Below, in pieces: positions 43,001-52,009 of a stretch of 64,000 nt of DNA. The stretch is from contig CAMNMC010000086.1 in NCBI GenBank assembly GCA_946544235.1, positions 22,920-86,919 of the forward strand, written 5' to 3'. Position 1 is the first letter of the stretch, and each line of letters opens with the position of its first letter. Both the position numbers and the translations under genes were made by a program. The DNA comes from an uncultured Lachnospiraceae bacterium (lineage in GTDB: Bacteria; Bacillota; Clostridia; Lachnospirales; Lachnospiraceae). The notes under the pieces were generated by a model. That model made no database searches and was not told the origin of the DNA. It was given only the letters and a program-made list of their open reading frames with translations.

Positions 43001-44950
43001 GATGTCCACCTGATCTGCCTTCTTTGATGATCCAAAAAGTCCACGCCGGGTACCTGTTTCCGGTTTCTTGCTTTTCAGCACCTTTTCGCTTTCAGGAAGT
43101 TCCTCAAACAAGGAAGTGCCGAGAACTGCGGTTGCTGCATCGTAGCCAAGATAAAAAGTCTTAAAATTACCAAAATTGCAGCTCGGACATTTTCCATCTT
43201 CCCGTGTTCCACTCTTCTTTGCTTTGCGAATTCTGACATAATTATTGAGTCCACAGGTACAGGGCGGATCTGCTTTCAGACTTTCATGAATAATGGATCC
43301 GCACTTTGAGCACAGCAGGTAATCATTCTTCCCTATCTCAGCGCTGTCATCATCCTCATCTTCTTCCGCGCCATCCAGATCAGCATCATGACTGTCACGG
43401 AGAAGATAAAAATTAATATCTGTATCATAGGAATTGTTGGCAAACTCAAGCTTGCCATCTATTTCCCTTCCTGCTACGGCAATGCGGCCGCAATCATCAC
43501 AAACGGCACACTCGAATACCTTACATTCCTCGCCTTCTAATGTGACCGAACGATTTCGATTCAGCATCAACTTTTTATCATTACCAAGAGTAATGTACGC
43601 ACCTTCCAATGCCTTAGCAAACATATGGTACCTAGCCTTAATAAGCGCTGATTTGTTCTTGGTGGCCTGTGAAGCCACGCTAATGATATTTACAACGTCC
43701 TGTTCTGATACATCATGTATCTTACCCAATTCTCTTGTAATCTCTGGAATAGTCATTGGTCTTTTTGTTATGTTGCGCAAATCACGATAAACAGACGAAC
43801 TAACACACAAATCATATAAGAATTCCGCATCTGGTTTTTCTTCCTGTATTTTAATACCATATTCTTCCGCAATTGCATTCAACGGTTTTTTCGGATCTAC
43901 CAGTTCTGCAAACATTGCTAAAGGGATGTCCGTCGATGCCTGATCATACGAAGGCGTAACGCTCTGTGAGCGTATAATATCATCCGCCTGAAATTTTGCA
44001 TTGCAGAGTGTGTCTGCGAATTTAACGATATCATCATCCGCTTCTTTTCCACCCAGCGTAGCACTGGTCAGAATATGGATCACATTTGCCGGGTTACTAA
44101 TTCTGGCCTTCAGACGCTTCAAAAGCAGGGATGTTTCCATTCCGGTCGCACCACGATAGATGTGAGCCTCGTCAAGGATCAGATAACGTAATTTTGCGCC
44201 GGAAAACACAAGATCATCCTTCGGACGAAGCATCATATACTCAAGCATAGCGTAATTCGTCACAAGAATATGAGGTGGTTTCTTCTGCATCTGATCACGA
44301 GAAATAATCTCATTCTTTAGAGGTTTAAGTGGATATCCATTTGCATCTTTATAAATCTTTCCATACTCAGCAATGCCGTCCTGCTCACTCTGTTTAGTGC
44401 TACTGTTATAGACACCAAACGTGATGTCCGGATAGTTCTTCAGAAGATTACGAAGACGCTTCATCTGGTCATTTGCCAAGGCATTCATGGGATAAATCAG
44501 AATAGCTCGGACTCCAGATGTAAGATTCCCCTCCTCCGCCTCTCTAAGCAGGTGATTGATAATCGGGATGATAAAGCACTCCGTTTTACCGGATCCGGTT
44601 CCCGTGGTAACAATTAGATTCTTTCCCTGATTGCTTTTTCTTAGTGCCCGCTCCTGATGAAGATAAAGACTTCGGTCGATCTGTATCTCTTTCTCCCCAT
44701 CAGGGATATCACCTTCCAGCGTTCTAAACAGTGGAGAAGCATCACCTTCTTCAATCATTTGAGCAAGACTCTTACCAGTTTTATATGAATCACTCACATC
44801 AAGATATGGTCCTTTACAAACTGTACCGTCTTCTTGTAGAGCTGCAACAAACTGTGAAGCATACTCCTTATCCGAAATGTGAAAAAGCGTTGATATATAT
44901 CCTATAAATTCATCTTTAATATTATCGGCTGCAAATATTGGATTAAACAT
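40082..44950 (-). CDS. DEAD/DEAH-type helicase with DUF1998-type C-terminus
   Basis: A 1622-residue SF2 helicase. Walker A GTGSGKT is at about 117-123, DEAH at 260-263 (ILDEAHIYRG), TSATLG at about 295-300, and the second RecA domain has FEMGVDVGDLETVYLRN and QRAGRAGRGKNAA. Several zinc ribbons are scattered between and after the helicase domains (CAVCDDCGR, CPSCNFG, CDVCGKT, CPHCGYA), and the C-terminus has the DUF1998-type AGGAGHVRRL and CNCSPSCYSCLRNYYNQ cluster. Such helicases occur in DISARM (DrmA/DrmB), in MrfAB repair and in Dpd systems. It overlaps the upstream gene by 8 bases, so the two proteins very likely work together. Anti-phage function is inference. Confidence 0.9.
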   Translation of the reverse strand: MFNPIFAADNIKDEFIGYISTLFHISDKEYASQFVAALQEDGTVCKGPYLDVSDSYKTGKSLAQMIEEGDASPLFRTLEGDIPDGEKEIQIDRSLYLHQERALRKSNQGKNLIVTTGTGSGKTECFIIPIINHLLREAEEGNLTSGVRAILIYPMNALANDQMKRLRNLLKNYPDITFGVYNSSTKQSEQDGIAEYGKIYKDANGYPLKPLKNEIISRDQMQKKPPHILVTNYAMLEYMMLRPKDDLVFSGAKLRYLILDEAHIYRGATGMETSLLLKRLKARISNPANVIHILTSATLGGKEADDDIVKFADTLCNAKFQADDIIRSQSVTPSYDQASTDIPLAMFAELVDPKKPLNAIAEEYGIKIQEEKPDAEFLYDLCVSSSVYRDLRNITKRPMTIPEITRELGKIHDVSEQDVVNIISVASQATKNKSALIKARYHMFAKALEGAYITLGNDKKLMLNRNRSVTLEGEECKVFECAVCDDCGRIAVAGREIDGKLEFANNSYDTDINFYLLRDSHDADLDGAEEDEDDDSAEIGKNDYLLCSKCGSIIHESLKADPPCTCGLNNYVRIRKAKKSGTREDGKCPSCNFGNFKTFYLGYDAATAVLGTSLFEELPESEKVLKSKKPETGTRRGLFGSSKKADQVDIIKRKRQFLSFSDSRGEAAFFASYMTASYREFLRRRGIWHVVDKNRDNMADHPWEIQHFVDELTAYFDSCRTFAEPGDKGTENLTAISRKNAWIAVLNEMANARRSTSLVSMGIIKFNYKGNSEDVMAGVAEAYEQNVQDVKALFDLLAMDIVYHGAIEGNCELTDDDRDYIFFTSKAKRVKRCKDMDKDKKKAYLAGWSSAVRKNGNLLKNGRLKRVMKVLELDEAAANELLQIYWDEVLCRDDPLSTAGNGEYYFSTERFTVSAGTEDIPIYVCDVCGKTSMVNCKGMCTTLKCGGQLHPTTHASLLDNNHYAKLYQSTLMQPLHIKEHTAQLGREEQQKYQEMFVNKEINALSCSTTFEMGVDVGDLETVYLRNMPPSPANYIQRAGRAGRGKNAAAFSLTYSKLSSHDFTYYKNPENMITGEIGVPLFTVRNEKVILRHIFAVALSDFFAKQMDVYNSNDADVLLNGDGWERLCAYLESKPEHLKEILKASIPENMHVVMGINDYSWTEKLIGDDGVLKIAIDEFRGTVQYYIGEYYRLLAEGLTQEAATVQQKLWSYRRSKDDNRGKNELIEFLVRNNVLPKYGFPVDTVELYQNTNAATDKKLQMVRDLQLAISEYAPDAQVVADGKLYTSRYIRKLPQTTGQDWETAYIAQCKNPSCLTWNHRSIEPDTSGEECVSCHEIIERYRWKQAIEPRRGFVADAKPKDVPMRKPDKTYRSDDFYIGDSQRQVMQKYSFVMKDGNKFQMETSINDSLMVVCNDDFYVCPHCGYAESTSENVEDASFNSYQKTIEKKHITPWGKTCEVKLIKNKLCHVFRTDVVRLVFATPQAGKQDVMLSVMYALLESLSTVLDIERNDIKGCLHKVVLDNKMIYSIVLYDAVAGGAGHVRRLVTESGEVFQKVVDKAIGITKGCNCSPSCYSCLRNYYNQKIHDLLNRKYAYDFLENYTGELEPINENEFSDSESVISIQ

Positions 44951-47900
44951 TTTTTATCCTTTCTTTCCGATACGAATACAGGTCAGCGTTTGCATACTTA
45001 TGCTTGTTCTGCTTGGTATACTCTCGATCTGTAAGCGCATAGACTGTTTTTTCTAAATATTTGTCGTAATAGCGATAGTAATAAAGGCCGTCGCCATCGG
45101 AATCTGTTATGCACAGGGCGATATCACCTATGTATACAATCCTAACCGGATTGACCATCATTTTTGTTATGCCACGATCGTTTGTATGATTGTCAAAAGA
45201 AAAATCATATCGCTCTCCGTGATATCCTGTTGTGTACATGACTCCACTGTACACAGGACAATACCCTTCAGAAGTATCTTCCATTCCCTGGAATTCAATA
45301 TGATCGATGTAACACGTCCTTATTTGAATGTGACCGGCATCCTCATTGAACTCATCCGTAATTGCATTGATTACGATCCTATGGTTATTAAAACGCAGAA
45401 GGTTCTGATCCCCAACAACACAATCACCATCGGCTATGATCTCTCTTATCTTCTTAAACAGACTGCCTGTCATTATGCTGATCTCATAGCGATAATTTCC
45501 GATAGGCATGCCCTCTGGGATATTTACATACTCTGTTTTCTCATCCAGCTGAAATTCAATCGATGTATCCATTTCACCATATAGAGACAAAATGAATTTT
45601 CTGTCTTTCTTTCCGATGAACGTTCCGCCCTGGTTCCAAAACAGTTTCTGCCCTTCTGTCCAGAATTCAGGCTTCCCCAGAAATCGTTCTTTATAACATA
45701 CGTGGGCAAGGATGTATGTGCTACTTTGCTTATTCCCGTTGACTTTCATCGAAACATCAACAAGCGAGAAATCACTTGCATCGCAGAACGATTGAAGGAC
45801 ATTGCCAATAGTAACAAGCCCTTGCCCATCATACATGATATCCTTGTCTCCGACAAAGAAACGTACATCCAATTTAGATGGTGTCGACACCTTCAGCAGA
45901 CTGGCTTGAGGTATATCTCCAATATACAAGGCCGGCACAGACCCATCCATCCAGGTGCCCGTAGTCTCCTGAATTATCACTTTGGGAACAGCGACGTGGA
46001 GTTCTCCATCTCTGTATGGAATTCTTACTTCCTCATCATCTGCTCCAAAAGGTATAGCTTCTGAAAAGTCATCGATATCAACTCTGTATTCAGCGTCTTT
46101 GTAATCAGCTATTGAATAATAAAATTCTCTGTTGAAGCTGCAGCTTGCCTGTCTGATCAGGATGAAATTCCTGTCAAATACCAATCTTTCGTCAGACAGA
46201 TTGATCACCTGCAATCTGCATGTGTCACTTTCGCCACGCAAAGGGAACGTAAAAGCAAGTCCATTGGACGATACAGGCAAAGAAGAAAACTCGATTTGTT
46301 CTCCATTACGCAAAATAACGAACTGCTGAAGAAAATCCGCGTTTCCAAGAATAATGCTGCATTCGCTGTTTTGATATGCGAAATAATACTCCTGGTCATC
46401 TGCTGATACACGCGGTAATCCTGCTGATTCCACAGGCGCTATCACACGGATATCTGTTCCGTTTTCGCTGTCAAATGCAACTAACCTGCCGCCAACGGTA
46501 AGCACATAACCATCCTTCAGTTCCAAGAAAAATGCCTTTAATCCTTGGTTCTTAAAACCATCTATATCTGTAATCTCAGTATTTTCTGTTTCAAGCGTTA
46601 TGTTTCTTGGGAGGACAACCGTGTAATTGTCCTTTTTTATCTGGCCGGCATTGCATTCATTACCTCCATAGAATACCCATACCCGGCGGTTCATTGTATC
46701 CACCGAGTTATAGATTTCTTCACCATCACAGGTTATTTTAACTTGAATCTCCGAAATCTCTGAGTCAAAAGAGCCAGCTGGCAAAGATATAGCCACACCA
46801 TTCAGGGTTTTACCGAGTTCATTGCCGTACCAACTCATATTCTGTTGTACAATGGATCCATTATAATAAATCGTAAGAAGAGCTTTGCTTACATTCTCTC
46901 GTTTAAGACGGATGTCCGGAAGAACCAGCTGGATATCCGTCTCATTCTTCAGGATATATTTAGCATGAATCCTGGAGTAATCTATAGCAACTTCCCTGCT
47001 TCCACCTTGGCTCTGTCTCTCCGTACGTTTTGTATTAGCTATTGCAGTGATCTTCTCTTTAAACCATTCCTCACAAAGCTGCTCTTCATAAGTCTTCGCC
47101 GGCTTATCCTCAGAATTTACCATGGCGTCTATCTTATTAATCAGCTTTTCGAACAATCCCCGCGTAAAGACCGGTCTGTAAAGAACCAGTTTGCGTATTC
47201 CTTCCTGAAATGAATATACACGTGAACTGATCAAGAGTTCTTCATCGTCATCACTGTCTCCTGTCAGCTTCTGTTGCAGTGATCGAATCATGACAGCGAG
47301 CAGGGGATCATCCGGTATCACTTTCCAATTCAGATTATTCTTATAGAAGTCGAAAAGAAAATCAAAGAGAGCCATCCAGGATTTTCTGGTAGTAAGAGCA
47401 TGAATGACCGCTGTAGACTTGAAAGCACGGCCGTTTGAGTCTTCAATGAAAAGACGGTTGTTCTTTTTCATTGCGTCTTCCAATGAAGCCTGCAGAAGAC
47501 GAACTACAGAACCGCTTGCATCACGGTATCCAAACTGAAGGGCAATATAGTTCCAGAAATTTGTATTTTCCTCGTTTTTCCAGTTCTTCGCGTTGTTGAT
47601 TAGAGCAAGTGTGATCTGCATTTCCGCCTGCAGAGGCAGTTTAGTCATCGGCTCACGTAAAACAGTATCAATATATTGTCGGGCATAAGTATTAAGTTTA
47701 TCCAGTATTTCAGGCTTTATAATTTTGCTTCCGATCAAAGGATACGATGCAAATACTCTATCCTCAAATTTACCCTCGATATGCCGCACCTGCATGTCCT
47801 GCTCCAGAGTATCATGAACAACATCTGGGCGTTCCGTGGTACGCTCAAATCCCAGGGATTTTATGTATTCGTTCAGTGCATAGCCCTTGTTATAGCAGTA

Positions 47901-49310
47901 GGTATTTAAAACTCTGTAAAGACGGGAATCAGTTGGAAAATACACAATATTGTCATGAACAATGCACTGTTTCAATTCTTCAACGTGACGTTCACGGGCC
48001 CCGTCAGTCGTAAGCTCTGTACCATCCAGTTTCGATTCATAGCCATAAAGTGCGATAAAGTCTTTTATGGCATAGCCATTACGGGAAGCCAATGATCTGA
48101 TCCACTGGTTTTGGGGATCCGAAGAGATATAAACCTTTCCATCAATCAGATTTTCTTTGAAAAATGCTATTATCTGCTCATCATTAACTGCACGAGCATC
48201 TCCAATCGGATAACCAGATATATATCGTGCATATTCATCGCTTGTCATTCCTCGTAGTTCTGCATTGGCTCTGAATCTTTTTGGATTTCGGGGCAAAAAA
48301 TACGGTTTTCGAATGCAATAAACAATAGTTCCTTCAGACTCACCATCAAGCTCATTTTTCGAATATTTATCATATCCAACACGAGTAATCTCCTTTTGCA
48401 ATTCAACTGGTAAATCACCTAAGAAGAAGCATTTTATCTCATCAGTATAGATAAATATACATGCCAAATCGCCATGCCGATCGTTCATACAACTGCAGAT
48501 TACTTTTTCGTCATGATAATCAAATGTTTTAGATTTGATCAGACCATCAAGAATTGCGTATTCAGAATCATTCAGTACTTTCCCTGTCCATTTTCTGTTT
48601 CTTTTTGATGACCGTTTTTCCAATGCGTTATATATACTTTGTCGTGACAAACCGAACCATTCCGTCATCAATGAAGGTTTTAATGCGAATCGTTCTGTCA
48701 ATATATCAATTACAGAAAAATCAAAACCTTTTTCTAACATCCAATCATCATTCGTTCTATTTGTTGTTTCATATGAACCTGAGTTTATACTGTCATCTAT
48801 ATATGAAGTTTCAAAGTAATCTTCACCTTTTTCGCACAGCAACTCTATCTGCCTCTGGAGCTGCTGTGCGGATAAAGCCCCCATATTGCGCATATGAAGT
48901 ATATCTGCGGGATGTAGTGCCAAAACCTGTTCTATTGTTTCAATGCCCTCATTATGAAATGAATTGCAAATACGGGCAGAAACATTAAGATCGGTCGCTG
49001 GCCTTGACAAAATCTCCGGCGACAATAATATCTGTTTATCAGTTTCTTTCATCTCTGCTTCATTATCATCACTATTACTCGATACAGCCATCTGTAATAG
49101 TTCTTTCTCTGAGATATTAGATAATAAATCATCTATTTCGCATAGACTCTTTTCACCCATGTTGTGAATATTGGGGAGATTATCATAATTCTCTATAAGC
49201 CGATACAGAGTTCCATAGTTAGCGCGCATCAAGCAGTTGTAAGTACGTGTAGTAAATCCCAATGAAGAAATTGTGACTTCCTTATACTCTTCTCTGTTTG
49301 TTATCTGCAT
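44943..49310 (-). CDS. Large protein with two RNAP-alpha-CTD-like domains, partner of the helicase
   Basis: A 1455-residue protein of no recognised family. Residues about 13-65 (LGFTTRTYNCLMRANYGTLY, then NMGEKSLCEIDDLL) match the alpha-CTD of RNA polymerase, the helix-hairpin-helix-type DNA-binding module. Residues about 105-158 (LNVSARICNSFHNEGIETIE, then RNMGALSAQQLQRQIELL) are a second copy. An HTH-like segment (LSRQSIYNALEKRSSKRNRK) follows near 225-245, then two related 45-residue repeats ending in YALNEYIKSLGFER-type sequence, a helical middle, and a long beta-rich C-terminal half. GAGGTGA precedes the ATG at 49310. It is the first gene of the helicase pair. A role as the DNA-recognition subunit is inferred. 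Confidence 0.8.
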   Translation of the reverse strand: MQITNREEYKEVTISSLGFTTRTYNCLMRANYGTLYRLIENYDNLPNIHNMGEKSLCEIDDLLSNISEKELLQMAVSSNSDDNEAEMKETDKQILLSPEILSRPATDLNVSARICNSFHNEGIETIEQVLALHPADILHMRNMGALSAQQLQRQIELLCEKGEDYFETSYIDDSINSGSYETTNRTNDDWMLEKGFDFSVIDILTERFALKPSLMTEWFGLSRQSIYNALEKRSSKRNRKWTGKVLNDSEYAILDGLIKSKTFDYHDEKVICSCMNDRHGDLACIFIYTDEIKCFFLGDLPVELQKEITRVGYDKYSKNELDGESEGTIVYCIRKPYFLPRNPKRFRANAELRGMTSDEYARYISGYPIGDARAVNDEQIIAFFKENLIDGKVYISSDPQNQWIRSLASRNGYAIKDFIALYGYESKLDGTELTTDGARERHVEELKQCIVHDNIVYFPTDSRLYRVLNTYCYNKGYALNEYIKSLGFERTTERPDVVHDTLEQDMQVRHIEGKFEDRVFASYPLIGSKIIKPEILDKLNTYARQYIDTVLREPMTKLPLQAEMQITLALINNAKNWKNEENTNFWNYIALQFGYRDASGSVVRLLQASLEDAMKKNNRLFIEDSNGRAFKSTAVIHALTTRKSWMALFDFLFDFYKNNLNWKVIPDDPLLAVMIRSLQQKLTGDSDDDEELLISSRVYSFQEGIRKLVLYRPVFTRGLFEKLINKIDAMVNSEDKPAKTYEEQLCEEWFKEKITAIANTKRTERQSQGGSREVAIDYSRIHAKYILKNETDIQLVLPDIRLKRENVSKALLTIYYNGSIVQQNMSWYGNELGKTLNGVAISLPAGSFDSEISEIQVKITCDGEEIYNSVDTMNRRVWVFYGGNECNAGQIKKDNYTVVLPRNITLETENTEITDIDGFKNQGLKAFFLELKDGYVLTVGGRLVAFDSENGTDIRVIAPVESAGLPRVSADDQEYYFAYQNSECSIILGNADFLQQFVILRNGEQIEFSSLPVSSNGLAFTFPLRGESDTCRLQVINLSDERLVFDRNFILIRQASCSFNREFYYSIADYKDAEYRVDIDDFSEAIPFGADDEEVRIPYRDGELHVAVPKVIIQETTGTWMDGSVPALYIGDIPQASLLKVSTPSKLDVRFFVGDKDIMYDGQGLVTIGNVLQSFCDASDFSLVDVSMKVNGNKQSSTYILAHVCYKERFLGKPEFWTEGQKLFWNQGGTFIGKKDRKFILSLYGEMDTSIEFQLDEKTEYVNIPEGMPIGNYRYEISIMTGSLFKKIREIIADGDCVVGDQNLLRFNNHRIVINAITDEFNEDAGHIQIRTCYIDHIEFQGMEDTSEGYCPVYSGVMYTTGYHGERYDFSFDNHTNDRGITKMMVNPVRIVYIGDIALCITDSDGDGLYYYRYYDKYLEKTVYALTDREYTKQNKHKYANADLYSYRKERIKNV

Positions 49311-49497
49311 AGTTAGTCACCTCATTTATCAATCTATTCCATGTTGTCTCAGGTAATGAACAAATCTCATGCTTTGTTATCCCTTTTCAAACTATTTCCA
49401 CTATTCTTTATATAAGCAATCATAATACTCTGATATATGCCATTGTATGGAATATTTATATAGTAGTCTTTTGGAACTTTTGTTCTCGATGCTTTTA

Positions 49498-51711
49498 TTA
49501 ATATCTTTTTATCCACATTACCGGTCTAACACCTAACCCCAAATTTCCTAAATATCCATATTCATCTATTTGACCTGCATAATCTATACCTTGAAATATA
49601 TACCCCTCATCAAATAAGTCGTCGTATATCTGAGAACGCAACCACCAATAAGAGTGTCTGGGATCCCCACGACTATAGCACATATTCAACAAACCATTGC
49701 CACCAGCTTTTGCATATTCTGTTGCATCAGTTATTCTATCTCGTTCATTCGGAAAATACTTTTCTAATTCCTCTTTACTAAGAATAAATGCCCTGTCTTT
49801 TGTATCTCCACAGTTTTCATTTTTTACGACTGTTTCTAAAATGATTATCTCTTCATCATCTGAAAAAGCTGTTGAAACAAAAGTATCATTTAACCATTTC
49901 CTCACACCGCATTTTTCCCAGCTTGGAAATTCTTGCATTTCACTCATATCTTGTCCTATTAGAACATAATTTGAAATAATCAAAATTCTGTCATCTTGTA
50001 CATCCAACACAGTCCATTCAATCGGTTCTTTTCGTGATATATCATTATCCTGTTCAAAAGCACCAAATGTAATAGTGTTTCCTTTTTCAGCGGATGCGAC
50101 TGATGCCTTAAAATAATAGTATTCCGAATCTTTGTAATCCTTTATAGTACTAAATAATCTTTTTGCTTCTGCGTAATCTCCTGTATTATAAGCCTTTAAT
50201 GCAGCATCATATTTATTCTTTTTCATCACAGATTTTGTAATTGCAATCGATATAATCACGCTTATTATCACCACAATGGAAATAACAATTGTTAATCGCT
50301 TCTTTTTCTTTTTTAATTGTACATTTCTATGTATTCCCTCTATTTTAGAGGCAACACTGTTCAGGTGTTCACGATATAAAACAGGTATTTGTTCATCTCG
50401 CTCCTTGTTCTTTTTGCTTTCTTCAGATATATAGTGATCAAATTTTTTAATAATACTATCTTCAAGCTGTTGTATGCTTTGTGATAATTCTTCATCTCCA
50501 TATCTTTTTGCTTTTATAAGATTCTTATCATCTTTTAGTTCCTTTATCGTTCTTTTCTTGTATTCTTCAATTGCATTGATAATGGTTGTGTACGTTCTGT
50601 CATAATCAAATTCTTGTTTAATTCTTGTAGGTTTAAGTTCTGCACTTCCATATGGAATAGAGTATTTTGTAATTACATCCTCAATAAAAGCCTCATCAAT
50701 ATTGCAAGCCGTTATAGTCTCATAACGCCTTCCAGATTGTTCTTGATCATCAGTGCCCATCTCATTAATTGTTTTGTCTATCTGTTTTAAGCATTTCTGT
50801 TCATACGTATTAATTGAATCCGCTATATTATCAGCCAAAAACCTTCCTAGATATGCCTTCGAACTCTCCGCATCATAGCTAAGTACAGTCTCAAAAAAGC
50901 CCTCAGCCTCTTCCCATTCTGCATCTTCAAGTGCCATGAACCCTCTCTTTAACGCAGCTTCTTTTTTTGCCTCCAACGCTTCCGGCGTATCAGAATCACT
51001 ATTTGAATTGTCTGCTTTTTGTCTTGTAGTTTTTTGACCTGTTGTCTTCTTTGTTTGACCCGTTGTTTTCTTTTTTTCAGACGGTTTCTTCTTGGTCCAC
51101 CACTTCATTGAATTCATCAATTCCGTCGGATGTGGTTCAGGGGCAATATCTCTCAAGTATTTCTTCTGGCTATATGATAAATCTGCATCTTTCAACATTT
51201 TATTAAAATCAGATATTTCAATCTCATGGTGGCTTGATCCTGCTAATCCTCTAACTGTATATTGTTTAACTTCATCCAATTCTCCGCCGAGATAATACAT
51301 TATATGATTGCCAAAGTACTCGTTATCATAATCAGTCATGTCTATTATCAGCGCAACATCATCCTCTGCCAATTCGATAATTGCCCGTCCAAGAACGGCA
51401 AGCGCTAACAATGCTTCCTGTTCTGATCCATAAACATTATGTACAAAGCAAAATGATTCCCCCTCCGGAGCAGTTACGGTATCAAATGCATAAACCATCG
51501 GATCATGTTCAGATAATAAAGTCATCATATTAGATGTTCTGAACGCCTTAGCTATATCCAGCAAAGAACACTCCTCATCCTCATCATAAACAACTGTTAT
51601 TTTTGATAATGTATCCTCACATATTTGCTCATTACGGAATTTAGCATAAAGCCTGAAATCTATATTCATGCTCATACTTACAGAACCCGTTTCTGAAATA
51701 GATATATTCAT
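49498..51711 (-). CDS. Membrane-anchored protein with TPR-like region and DUF6273-like domain
   Basis: A 737-residue protein. The first 190 residues form an acidic domain of unknown type; a Lys/Thr-rich linker (TTGQKTTRQ-like repeats, about 210-235) follows. A TPR-like helical region comes next, one membrane helix (about 470-495) follows a run of Lys, and the C-terminal part resembles the DUF6273 surface domain (IEWTVLDVQDDRILIIS, then RDPRHSYWWLRS-like and LGVRPVMWIK segments). The RBS is AAGGGGG. It lies between the helicase pair and a zinc-ribbon membrane protein. A surface sensor or adhesin-like role is a guess. Confidence 0.7.
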   Translation of the reverse strand: MNISISETGSVSMSMNIDFRLYAKFRNEQICEDTLSKITVVYDEDEECSLLDIAKAFRTSNMMTLLSEHDPMVYAFDTVTAPEGESFCFVHNVYGSEQEALLALAVLGRAIIELAEDDVALIIDMTDYDNEYFGNHIMYYLGGELDEVKQYTVRGLAGSSHHEIEISDFNKMLKDADLSYSQKKYLRDIAPEPHPTELMNSMKWWTKKKPSEKKKTTGQTKKTTGQKTTRQKADNSNSDSDTPEALEAKKEAALKRGFMALEDAEWEEAEGFFETVLSYDAESSKAYLGRFLADNIADSINTYEQKCLKQIDKTINEMGTDDQEQSGRRYETITACNIDEAFIEDVITKYSIPYGSAELKPTRIKQEFDYDRTYTTIINAIEEYKKRTIKELKDDKNLIKAKRYGDEELSQSIQQLEDSIIKKFDHYISEESKKNKERDEQIPVLYREHLNSVASKIEGIHRNVQLKKKKKRLTIVISIVVIISVIISIAITKSVMKKNKYDAALKAYNTGDYAEAKRLFSTIKDYKDSEYYYFKASVASAEKGNTITFGAFEQDNDISRKEPIEWTVLDVQDDRILIISNYVLIGQDMSEMQEFPSWEKCGVRKWLNDTFVSTAFSDDEEIIILETVVKNENCGDTKDRAFILSKEELEKYFPNERDRITDATEYAKAGGNGLLNMCYSRGDPRHSYWWLRSQIYDDLFDEGYIFQGIDYAGQIDEYGYLGNLGLGVRPVMWIKRY

Positions 51712-51905
51712 ATAACGCCCCCTTTAATCATCAAAAAAAGCACACAAACTCACCTTCATACCAGCCAGATTTCTGCCATTTTATAAATCAGCTATCAACC
51801 TGAACGGTATAAGTGTATTTGTATGCTTCTACATTTTTGTATATTAAAAAAAACCTTTTAATCAGTCTGTCCCCACCAATAATATTGCTTCCCCTCTTTT
51901 CATAA

Positions 51906-51937
51906 AGGAGACATGTTTTCCCCAAAACATATCTCCT
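51906..51937 (-). terminator. Hairpin after the zinc-ribbon membrane gene
   Basis: Arms 51906-51919 and 51924-51937 pair over 14 positions with one mismatch and a CCCC loop on the plus strand. On the minus strand TTTATG follows. It lies about 75 bases after the stop at 52010, so a terminator role is plausible but the U-tract is poor. Confidence 0.45.
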
Positions 51938-52009
51938 AAAATGATATAAATGTAACCATGAATATTATACCACATTTATACGCAACTATAAAGCAAATAT
52001 CATCCTTTC

